This document shows positions 8,389 to 14,995 of a stretch of 64,000 nucleotides of DNA, piece by piece. Under the pieces are notes generated by a model. It did not search any database and was not told the DNA's origin. It worked only from the letters and a program-made list of their open reading frames with translations. A program made the translations under genes and the position numbers. The stretch comes from Methylococcales symbiont of Hymedesmia sp. n. MRB-2018 (GTDB lineage Bacteria; Pseudomonadota; Gammaproteobacteria; Methylococcales; Methylomonadaceae). Each line of letters opens with the position of its first letter. Positions within the stretch are counted from its first letter, which is position 1. The stretch lies in NCBI GenBank assembly GCA_003666385.1, contig QPIN01000060.1, forward strand, positions 25,685-89,684, written 5' to 3'.

Positions 8389-9375
8389 ATGATAAATATA
8401 ATCCTCAGTTTTATTCTGTTTCCGACCGTGGCATGGGTGCTAGGCGTTGCTTTTTCTATCCCTCTATTTTTGAGTTTAACCCTTAGTTTTTTGTTAGTGA
8501 CAGTCGCTCCGTTGTTGCAAATTTATGCAAATAAAGATGCACTGATTATTTGGTTAAAATCGCTTACCATAGGGGTTCTGGTGGTATTAACGGTGTTGGG
8601 GATTTATGAACTATTGCTACTGTATGGTATTACCAGTCATTTTTTGCCAGAAATTAGAAACGATGCCAATAGCCAAACATTATTTTTGTCGGCGTTGTTG
8701 ATTTTTGCTTTATTTATTTATTATTTGCTACTCTCACAAGTCAAAACTGAGAAAAAACAAAGCTTAGACCAGCAGCTAAATCAGGTGTTATTACGTCCGT
8801 CAATAGCACTATGCCTGTTGGTGGCGTGTATTTTAACGGTGTTGGAATTGTTATTGGTGGATGAGGGGGCAGCGAATACGTTAAGCTGGATTGCACCGAA
8901 ATTATTGGAGCGTGGCATCATCCCGCCGCTGACCTTGCTGCTGTTTAATTGGGGGCTGTTATTACTCATCGGTAAGTGGCTGATTTTGCTCAAAGAGGGC
9001 AGTCAAAATCGCCACTCGCTGTTGCTGGTAATGCTGGATAAACCTGCGGATGATTTTTGGGATAAGGTGTGGCTAAAGAGCGAGGCCTTTTATATTCTAC
9101 CGAATTATATTAACTACGCTCTGCCGATTTTAGGCTTTATCGGCACCGTGCTTGGTATTTCGCTATCGGCGGAAAATATCGCTGATATTATCGCCTCGCC
9201 AGATGGTTTGACCGCCAATAATAAGAGTCTGGGCGATGCTATTATCCCACTTGGAATTGCCTTTGACACCACCTTAATTGCGCTGTCGTTGGGTTTGATA
9301 CTAACTTTGATTTTTGTGTTACTCAAATCAATGGAAGTACGGATTCTCAACCAATTAAAGCAGTTAAGCAGTTAA
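8389..9375 (+). CDS. MotA/TolQ/ExbB-type channel protein, cassette gene A
   Basis: A 328-residue, very hydrophobic protein with about eight predicted spans, more than TolQ/ExbB (three) or MotA (four). The C-terminal third has the proton-channel signature: LPILGFIGTVLGISLS (245-260) equals the GxxGTVxGI motif, and LGIAFDTTLIALSLGLI (288-304) equals the second channel helix with its conserved threonines. This family forms pentamers around a dimer of single-span B subunits and uses ion flow to drive rotation. The gene is first in a four-gene operon; its TAA is followed after one codon by the GTG of gene B in the same frame. The extra N-terminal spans are unexplained. Channel-family membership is likely, the role unknown. 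Confidence 0.7.
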   Translation: MINIILSFILFPTVAWVLGVAFSIPLFLSLTLSFLLVTVAPLLQIYANKDALIIWLKSLTIGVLVVLTVLGIYELLLLYGITSHFLPEIRNDANSQTLFLSALLIFALFIYYLLLSQVKTEKKQSLDQQLNQVLLRPSIALCLLVACILTVLELLLVDEGAANTLSWIAPKLLERGIIPPLTLLLFNWGLLLLIGKWLILLKEGSQNRHSLLLVMLDKPADDFWDKVWLKSEAFYILPNYINYALPILGFIGTVLGISLSAENIADIIASPDGLTANNKSLGDAIIPLGIAFDTTLIALSLGLILTLIFVLLKSMEVRILNQLKQLSS

Positions 9376-9378
9376 GCG

Positions 9379-9882
9379 GTGAAACCAAGAGTTAGAACCA
9401 AACACTTTTCCAACTTTTCCATCATTGAAGTTTTCGGCGGCACCTTCGCCCTACTGGTAGTTTTGTTCGTCATTCTCAACATTTTCTCAGAGGCGCAAAT
9501 TCAGCAGCGATTAGCGCAAACAATTGAGGAAGGCGAGTATAAAATCTCGTGGGAAAAAGGTAACGAAGGCTATATTGTCATTGCTTTTCCGAGTTATATG
9601 CTGATTGTCCAGCAGCAAAAAAAGGTAGATTTGGCAAATATTTGTGCTTCCAATTCTGCGTTTGTCAATTATGCACGGCAAATTTATGCGGACAAAAAAA
9701 AGCAAATAGTGTTCGCCATTGTGGAAAATGCGACCTTAACCATGCGTGCTGGACGGGATTGTATGCGCCAAATTTTTCCTAAAAAGCCGCTGTCCATCGC
9801 TTGGATTATTGCTAATAATGAGTTGCTAAAATCGGTTAGCATTGACAATTTTCCTGCCTATATCAAGCAAACAATTAAATAG
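9379..9882 (+). CDS. ExbD/MotB-like stator protein, cassette gene B
   Basis: A 167-residue protein starting at GTG 9379, three bases after the stop of gene A. The short basic cytoplasmic N-terminus (MKPRVRTKHF) is followed by one span, IIEVFGGTFALLVVLFVILN (about 15-34), and a periplasmic alpha/beta domain with a CASNSAFVNYARQIYA region and a later GRDCMRQIF segment. This is the topology of ExbD, TolR and MotB. The membrane-embedded aspartate of those proteins would be replaced by E17. Two periplasmic cysteines could form a disulfide. No peptidoglycan-binding OmpA motif is recognised. Assignment is by topology, residue pattern and position after a channel gene, not by clear homology. Confidence 0.5.
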   Translation: MKPRVRTKHFSNFSIIEVFGGTFALLVVLFVILNIFSEAQIQQRLAQTIEEGEYKISWEKGNEGYIVIAFPSYMLIVQQQKKVDLANICASNSAFVNYARQIYADKKKQIVFAIVENATLTMRAGRDCMRQIFPKKPLSIAWIIANNELLKSVSIDNFPAYIKQTIK

Positions 9883-9884
9883 AT

Positions 9885-11459
9885 ATGACCTCTGAACTCC
9901 ACACCAACCACATTGCCTTAGCGGATATTTTGGCGAACGGGGTGGTAGTTTTGCTGATTTTGATTACCCTGTCGCTGAGCGTTAAACAGCAAGATGCCGA
10001 GCATGAATTGCAACAAGTGAGCGAAATCGGGGCGGTGATGGCGCGCGAAATTGGCAGTTCGTTTATCACCAATGCCTTGCCGAGTAGCAGCCCAGCGATG
10101 TTGCACGATTATAATCACCCCCAACATGCCAAAGTTCCCTATATTGTTATGGCTAAAAATCAGCTACTAATTAAGAGCGCTGGCGATGGTAAAAAGTTAG
10201 ATTTTAGTTTGTCAAAAGAGGAGTTATTGCAGCAAGATAATCGCTTTGACGATTTTTTACGCGGCTTGGTTACTAACAAAAAAACCCGGATACGGATGGA
10301 TATTCACCATATTAAAAATTATTATTTGGTGCTATCTATCCTCAAAAAACACAAAGTTTTAGTGAGTGATTGGCATTTTCTGGGGCTTGAAACGGCGGGT
10401 GCTGGTACTGATGATTTTTCATCTCCTGTAAGTCAAGATGAGGTTTTTCCAGATTTTATGGAGACGGAATTGGATGATGATTTAGATGAGTTTGAGGACG
10501 AACAAGGAGTTTTGAGCGAGGGCGTTGATTTTTTCTCAGGTGAGGCCGATGGGCAGTTTAGTAGTGAGAATGGACGTGGTTTTGGCAAGGGTGATGGTAG
10601 CGAATTTGGCACGCAATCAGGGCTTGGTGACGAGGAAATGTATAGGGAAATGGAGCGGCTGATGGCGAAATATTCAGGACTTGAGGATGCTTATTTTGTT
10701 GAGTCTCTGAATATCAATTTTTCTAGCAGTGGCTCAATATCGGGATTAGAAATACCTTTCAAATACGGCGATGAAGGTGGCGGAGAACCCGTCTCTAAAC
10801 AGTTGCTGGCGATTTTGCTTAGTTATCTGGCGGACCGACAACGTGCCTATCAATCTGACGAATTTGTGGAGGTCAGTGCTGATGATTTTGTTCAAGCTAG
10901 ATTCCCCTCAGTAAAGCGAGATTATGCGGCAGAAATTGAGGCAATTTATCAGAGCATATCAACTATTGACTTTGATTTTATTGATATTATTCATCAGCAC
11001 GAAGCGAAAAGTGGTGCGGCGTTTTTGGTTAATAAAAACTTAGAAAATAGCAAAATTATCAGCCAAACAAAAGTTCAGCCAACGATTTGGGAGGAAAATA
11101 CTTTAAGCATAAAACTCTACCCGCAACCCACGATTGACAACGGTTCGCAGGTGGAAATCAGTGCAACTGATGTAATTTTATTCGCCGCCAGACACAATGA
11201 AAATGAGCGATTTGATTGGCAATTAGTGGCAGTTTTAAACGCCCAACTAAACGCGATAGAAATTGGTTTTGTGTATGCGAAGTATACTAAATACGGGTTA
11301 TTATTGAGCGCCCAAGAAAACGATATTCGCCTTAATCAAAGGGAGATTGAGCGCTATTATCTGCTGAGTAATCAGGGAAATTATTGGAAATGGAGCTTGC
11401 TGATGTTGATATTTACGCTATTTTTGTATCTACTTTTTAAGCGACACCATGCTAAATAA
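9885..11459 (+). CDS. Large ExbD-like protein with acidic linker and C-terminal anchor, cassette gene C
   Basis: A 524-residue protein. The N-terminus has a second stator-like helix, IALADILANGVVVLLILITL (10-29), in which D14 sits where ExbD/TolR carry the essential aspartate. A periplasmic region follows, then an acidic and glycine-rich stretch (about 170-262, with ETELDDDLDEFEDEQG and GRGFGKGDGSEFG), a folded part with SADDFVQARF, and a C-terminal span (501-518) ending in KRHHAK. Both ends are therefore anchored in the inner membrane, with the bulk in the periplasm. It starts two bases after gene B and overlaps gene D by 11 bases. I recognise no named family; the stator resemblance is inferred. 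Confidence 0.5.
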   Translation: MTSELHTNHIALADILANGVVVLLILITLSLSVKQQDAEHELQQVSEIGAVMAREIGSSFITNALPSSSPAMLHDYNHPQHAKVPYIVMAKNQLLIKSAGDGKKLDFSLSKEELLQQDNRFDDFLRGLVTNKKTRIRMDIHHIKNYYLVLSILKKHKVLVSDWHFLGLETAGAGTDDFSSPVSQDEVFPDFMETELDDDLDEFEDEQGVLSEGVDFFSGEADGQFSSENGRGFGKGDGSEFGTQSGLGDEEMYREMERLMAKYSGLEDAYFVESLNINFSSSGSISGLEIPFKYGDEGGGEPVSKQLLAILLSYLADRQRAYQSDEFVEVSADDFVQARFPSVKRDYAAEIEAIYQSISTIDFDFIDIIHQHEAKSGAAFLVNKNLENSKIISQTKVQPTIWEENTLSIKLYPQPTIDNGSQVEISATDVILFAARHNENERFDWQLVAVLNAQLNAIEIGFVYAKYTKYGLLLSAQENDIRLNQREIERYYLLSNQGNYWKWSLLMLIFTLFLYLLFKRHHAK

Positions 11460-12957
11460 AATTTTATTCTCGGTGATTGTATTAAGCGTTTTGACGGTAG
11501 TCTTGCTACTTAGTCCATGGCACAAAAATATCCCCAGCCAAACTTTGAAAATCAAAGCCAGCGACCAACAAAAATCCGCATTAGACAAGATTTTATTGGA
11601 AAATTTAAACGTAATTAAAGCCCGCCACAGTTTAATAAAATCCTTAACTCAGCCGCCTAAAACAGTGGTAATTAAAAAATTATGGGTGGATAAAACCGAA
11701 GTCGCCCAAGCTGATTTTTATAAATTTGTTGGCTGGACTAGAGCGCATAATTCCTCCGCATTTTTTGCCCCTACCCAGCCGCAAGACTGGAAATTTTACA
11801 GCAGTAGCAAAACGCATGGTCTGTCTGGCAAACTTGGTGTTTCTGCCAATGGCATTAGTTTTTACGATGCTTATGCTTACTGCCGTGCAAATGGTGCAAG
11901 ATTGCCGAGCGCCGATGAATTTCGTGCTATAGCTGAGTCCCGCCCTGCCCAACTCTACCCTTGGGGCAATAAATTCAATCCCAAACCTTGGCCATATTTT
12001 GATGCCCGCTTGAACGCCACCCTCAAGCCCGCCATCTTTCCCAGCAGCGATACCAAAGAAGGTGTGGCTGACCTCGGCGCATTATTATCCGAATGGACGC
12101 TTGGTAATTATCCGCAAGGCTACCCGTTTATTCAGGGTGGCAACGCCTATTCAAGCCCTCATGAAATCTATGCGCTAACTATGGTTTATCGCTCGGTGCC
12201 GGCAAAATCACGCTCGCCGTATGTTGGTTTTCGCTGTGTTTATGATACCAAACCTCGTGCCCTCTCCCCATGGAAAAGCAAAATTAACAGCGTGCTGATT
12301 ACTAACAAAACCATTAAAACCAACCACTATCCGCATTCCACCATTCGCCCATTTTTGCATTATTTATCGCGCCTAAATGTTGATACTTTTAAATCATTAT
12401 TGCCCATTCAGAGAAAATCGGATTATCAATTATCGGTCGGCATAAACGAGGCGAGTGTCGCCCAATATGCTCAATTTATGGCGGATATTTTTGTCTCTTT
12501 TGGTTTGTATTCCCACCCGCAAAAACCCCAAAATCACAGCCTTCAGCCGCTCAATTGGCAACAGCAAAAAGACCACCCCAATCGCCCAGTGGTAGGGGTA
12601 GATTGGTGGAGTGCTTATCATTTTGCAAATTGGGCGGGCGGCAGATTGCCTACTTATAAGGAATCAATAAAAATGCAGGTGTTAGCAGCGGTGCAAAAAT
12701 CGGTGTTTGCTGACCACCGCCAAACCTACCCCGCCGAGCTAAAACCCAATACCAAAATCTCCCACCTACTTGGCAATGTCTCCGAATGGACTAGTAGCAT
12801 TGACAGCTCAAAAGAAAATCTTAGCATGATTGTCCGCGGCGGCAGCTTTTTAATACATCAAAAACGTGCCAACAACATTGATTTCTATCGCTCAATCAGC
12901 CCCCACTACCGCGCTCAAGATATTGGCTTGCGGGTAGTGTTTGACAAGATAAAATAG
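11449..12957 (+). CDS. Membrane-anchored tandem FGE/SUMF1-like domain protein, cassette gene D
   Basis: A 502-residue protein with an N-terminal signal anchor (about 4-22) and two FGE-sulfatase (SUMF1/PvdO/EgtB-type, C-type-lectin-like) domains. Domain 1 (about 75-265) shows VDKTEVAQADFYKFV, ARLPSADEFRA, LLSEWT and YVGFRCVYD. Domain 2 (about 330-500) shows VGINEASVAQYAQFM, GRLPTYKESI, LGNVSEWT, VRGGSF and IGLRVVFD. The paired active-site cysteines of true formylglycine-generating enzymes are not present, so both domains are probably binding or scaffold modules. The protein should face the periplasm beside the channel complex. GldK and GldJ of Bacteroidota also pair this fold with a proton-driven motor, a parallel in logic only. 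Domain calls are firm; function is unknown. Confidence 0.75.
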   Translation: MLNKILFSVIVLSVLTVVLLLSPWHKNIPSQTLKIKASDQQKSALDKILLENLNVIKARHSLIKSLTQPPKTVVIKKLWVDKTEVAQADFYKFVGWTRAHNSSAFFAPTQPQDWKFYSSSKTHGLSGKLGVSANGISFYDAYAYCRANGARLPSADEFRAIAESRPAQLYPWGNKFNPKPWPYFDARLNATLKPAIFPSSDTKEGVADLGALLSEWTLGNYPQGYPFIQGGNAYSSPHEIYALTMVYRSVPAKSRSPYVGFRCVYDTKPRALSPWKSKINSVLITNKTIKTNHYPHSTIRPFLHYLSRLNVDTFKSLLPIQRKSDYQLSVGINEASVAQYAQFMADIFVSFGLYSHPQKPQNHSLQPLNWQQQKDHPNRPVVGVDWWSAYHFANWAGGRLPTYKESIKMQVLAAVQKSVFADHRQTYPAELKPNTKISHLLGNVSEWTSSIDSSKENLSMIVRGGSFLIHQKRANNIDFYRSISPHYRAQDIGLRVVFDKIK

Positions 12958-12990
12958 CGCACGCCATCAAACTGGTGTTCCTACCATTAA

Positions 12991-13087
12991 CGGGGCAGAT
13001 TTGAAGTGGATTAAAGTTACTTTGGCACACGAAGAGTTCGTGATAAGCGTGGTCGTGGTGCTAGAGGAAAGACTATTGTTTTTTGGC
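12991..13087 (+). pseudogene. IS1595-family (ISXO2-like) transposase fragment
   Basis: Frame 12991 reads GRFEVD, a stop (TAA 13012-13014), then SYFGTRRVRDKRGRGARGKT and IVF. IS1595-type transposases have the DDE-motif block VDESYFG followed by a basic KRGRGA-GKT run; the stop replaces the glutamate codon of that block. Similarity fades after the IVF. Only about 30 codons remain, so the fragment is dead. It lies directly 3' of cassette gene D. Confidence 0.6.
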
Positions 13088-13139
13088 ATAGATCCACCAA
13101 AAATATCAAAACAAAGGATTTAGACAGTAATATTATTAA

Positions 13140-13511
13140 AATAATTGGTATGTCTTGGACACTTTTGTAGGCACAAGTGAGGAGAAAAATTTAATTACTT
13201 TTATTGAAAATGTAATTCAAAATCTACAAAATAAATACGAAGAGGTTTATAAAATATATGATTTTGAAACAGGCAGAGGATTTCAACCTGACTTTATTTT
13301 ATTTTTGAAAAATAAAGAAACTAAACCGATGTACTATCAAGTCTTTATCGAACCAAAAGGCGAGAATTTACTTGAGCATGACCAATGGAAAGGTGAGTTT
13401 TTAGAAAAAATATCAGAAAAATACGGATTAGATAATATTTTAGGCGAGGATAAGAACTATTATTTAATTGGGCTACCGTTTTTTAATCAATGGTGTTTAC
13501 ACTCTATTTAG
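13140..13511 (+). pseudogene. C-terminal remnant of a type III restriction (Res) subunit
   Basis: The open frame from 13140 to the TAG at 13509-13511 gives WYVLDTFVGTSEEKN, then GRGFQPDFILFL and YYQVFIEPKGENLL. The PD...ExK spacing is the nuclease site at the C-terminus of type III restriction endonuclease Res subunits, which end in a similar way. The helicase part (about 800 residues) is missing, no start with a ribosome-binding site is present, and a stop lies just upstream (13137). The final codons run into the right inverted repeat of the element. A domesticated small nuclease is possible but less likely than a decayed fragment. Confidence 0.55.
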
Positions 13512-13529
13512 CATAGACCCCTATTAAAT

Positions 13530-13673
13530 AAGCTAACACGCAATAAATAAACACCTCGGGCTTACCCAGGATTTTTATTCATCTTTAAGGCGCAACGAAG
13601 GAAGCATAGCAGACTATCTGACCTAAGTTGCAACGCCTAAAATGGATAAAAAAACAACAAGATGGGTAGGACC
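13530..13673 (+). repeat. Second repeat family, full copy 1 (about 145-165 bp palindromic element)
   Basis: Begins AGCTAACACGCAATAAATAA and continues with GGATTTTTATTCATCTTTAA, GTTGCAACGCC and GATGGATAAAAAA. The left and right halves are imperfect reverse complements, so the element can fold into one long hairpin. The other full copy is 55587-55750; partial copies are at 2152-2189, 31282-31336 and 40315-40342. Here it fills the gap between the inserted element and the ccmB stop. Confidence 0.75.
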
Positions 13674-13679
13674 AATTGC

Positions 13680-14354
13680 CTAAGTAATACTCATTTTTAT
13701 AGCCGCTGCCGCTGGCAAAGGAGCTAACACCATCGACATAAAAAAAATAGCAATCAAGATATTAATTTGTGGATCCACAGCTAATCCATTACCTGCCATT
13801 TCTACAGCATTACTGGCAAAAATTAGGACAGGAATGTAAAGAGGCAAAACCAGTAAGGATAAAATCATCCCTCCTCTACGCAAGCCAATGGTTAAAGAAA
13901 CACCAATGGATCCAATCAAACTTAAAACTGGCGTAGCTAAGACCAAAGTAATCAATAAAGTTCCTAATGCCTGTTCTGGTAAGCCTAAAAAAACAGCCAA
14001 TAAGGGGGCAACAAGCAATAATGGCAACCCTGTTACCAGCCAGTGTGCCACAATTTTAGCAAACACTAAAACGGTCAAAGGATGCGAACTTAAAAGCATT
14101 TGTTCCAAAGAACCATCGTCAAAATCGGAACGAAACAAACTATCCAAGGAAAGCATCACAGCTAATAATGCAGAGACCCAAATAATACCTGGCGCAATCG
14201 CTTGCAATAAATTGGGATCAGCACCTACTCCCAATGGAAATAAAGTCACAACGAGAATAAAGAAAAACACCGGATTAGCAATTTCAGTTCGTCTGCGAAA
14301 TGCCAGTATCAAATCACGCTGGATAACAGCAAAAAAGGCAGTCGTTAATGACAT
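13680..14354 (-). CDS. ccmB: Haem exporter membrane subunit CcmB
   Basis: Six-span permease subunit of the CcmAB ABC transporter-like complex, which uses ATP to release holo-CcmE from CcmC. The 224-residue length is normal. It begins MSLTTAFFAVIQRDLILAFR, a typical CcmB amphipathic start, and includes SLDSLFRSDFDDGSLEQML. It overlaps ccmA by ten bases. In this genome ccmB is followed by a repeat element and a 5.7-kb insertion before ccmC, so ccmAB and ccmCDEFGHI are probably transcribed separately. Confidence 0.94.
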   Translation of the reverse strand: MSLTTAFFAVIQRDLILAFRRRTEIANPVFFFILVVTLFPLGVGADPNLLQAIAPGIIWVSALLAVMLSLDSLFRSDFDDGSLEQMLLSSHPLTVLVFAKIVAHWLVTGLPLLLVAPLLAVFLGLPEQALGTLLITLVLATPVLSLIGSIGVSLTIGLRRGGMILSLLVLPLYIPVLIFASNAVEMAGNGLAVDPQINILIAIFFMSMVLAPLPAAAAIKMSIT

Positions 14355-14977
14355 ATTGATAAGTTTATTTTTTGTACCTTTGTTTCCGTTAAATTTAAGT
14401 CATGGTGTGATGTTAAAATAATCATCCCACCTTGAGCAATGTGTTCGTGCATCAATGACTCAATCAGTTTAATGCCTTCTTTATCAATAGAAGTAAATGG
14501 CTCATCAAGCACCCATAAACTCTTTTTAGTTATCAACAATCGTGCCAGTGACAATCGACGTTTCTGACCGGCAGATAGTGATTGAACCAAGGAATTGTCA
14601 TAAGCAGCTAACTTAACTTTTTTTAGTGCTTGCGTTATAGAGTATCGACCTGCCTGACTTAAAGCCAAAGACATTTTCAGGTTTTCTATGACAGTTAATT
14701 CTTTTTTTACTCCGTCTAAATGTCCAACATAAGCCATTTGAGCAAAATATTCGCTATCTTTTAGTGCTGTATTGCACCAACGCAATTCACCTTCATCCTG
14801 CACCCTAAAACCACAAATAATGCGTAATAAAGAAGTCTTACCACTGCCATTTTTGCCTTCTAACAGCAAAACCTGACCATTTCTTATGCAAAAATTTAAT
14901 CCTTTAAATAGAACACGGTCATCGCGAATGCAGCTTAAATTTTTGACTTCCAACATTTTCTCTGTGATAAGTTCCAT
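14345..14977 (-). CDS. ccmA: Haem exporter ATP-binding protein CcmA
   Basis: ABC ATPase of the cytochrome c maturation release complex, 210 residues. Walker A is GKNGSGKTSLL, the signature SLSAGQKRRLSLARLL, Walker B LWVLDEPFTSID, and the switch histidine lies in LTSHHDL. An alternative ATG at 14956 (MLEVKNL) gives a 203-residue protein closer to the usual start; neither start has a strong ribosome-binding site. It is the first gene of the ccm cluster, 18 bases after the upstream leuA-like gene on the same strand, so the two may share a transcript. Confidence 0.93.
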   Translation of the reverse strand: MELITEKMLEVKNLSCIRDDRVLFKGLNFCIRNGQVLLLEGKNGSGKTSLLRIICGFRVQDEGELRWCNTALKDSEYFAQMAYVGHLDGVKKELTVIENLKMSLALSQAGRYSITQALKKVKLAAYDNSLVQSLSAGQKRRLSLARLLITKKSLWVLDEPFTSIDKEGIKLIESLMHEHIAQGGMIILTSHHDLNLTETKVQKINLSICH

Positions 14978-14995
14978 TAAAGATGCTATTACCTC

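Larger units (their letters stand above)
7831..13519. mobile_element. Insertion between ccmB and ccmC, bounded by 20-bp inverted repeats
   Basis: The left end 7831-7850 (GGTCTATGCTGAATAGAGTG) and the right end 13500-13519, read in reverse complement, match at 19 of 20 positions. Between them lie four foreign-looking genes on the + strand (8389-12957), an IS1595-type transposase remnant and the 3' end of a type III restriction gene. The insertion separates ccmB from ccmC, which are adjacent in normal ccm operons. No target-site duplication is visible outside the repeats (atatcatt left, cctattaa right). That the whole unit moved as one element is inference. Confidence 0.6.

Noticed and set aside
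9114..12621. Minus-strand open frames inside the cassette (for example 9114-9350, 9511-9705 and 12430-12621)
   Set aside because: They are antisense shadows of the plus-strand genes with no ribosome-binding sites or protein-like motifs.
8389..12957. Assignment of the cassette to Zorya or to a Tol/Exb uptake system
   Set aside because: No ZorC or ZorD (helicase/nuclease) gene is present, gene B has no peptidoglycan-binding OmpA motif, and there is no TonB or TonB-dependent receptor. Only the channel logic is shared.
13155..13511. Restriction remnant as an intact small gene starting at TTG 13155
   Set aside because: Similarity to Res continues upstream of the TTG to the stop at 13137, there is no ribosome-binding site, and only the enzyme's tail is present.
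7823..13527. Target-site duplication flanking the element
   Set aside because: The eight bases outside each end (atatcatt and cctattaa) do not match, so no recent clean transposition can be claimed.
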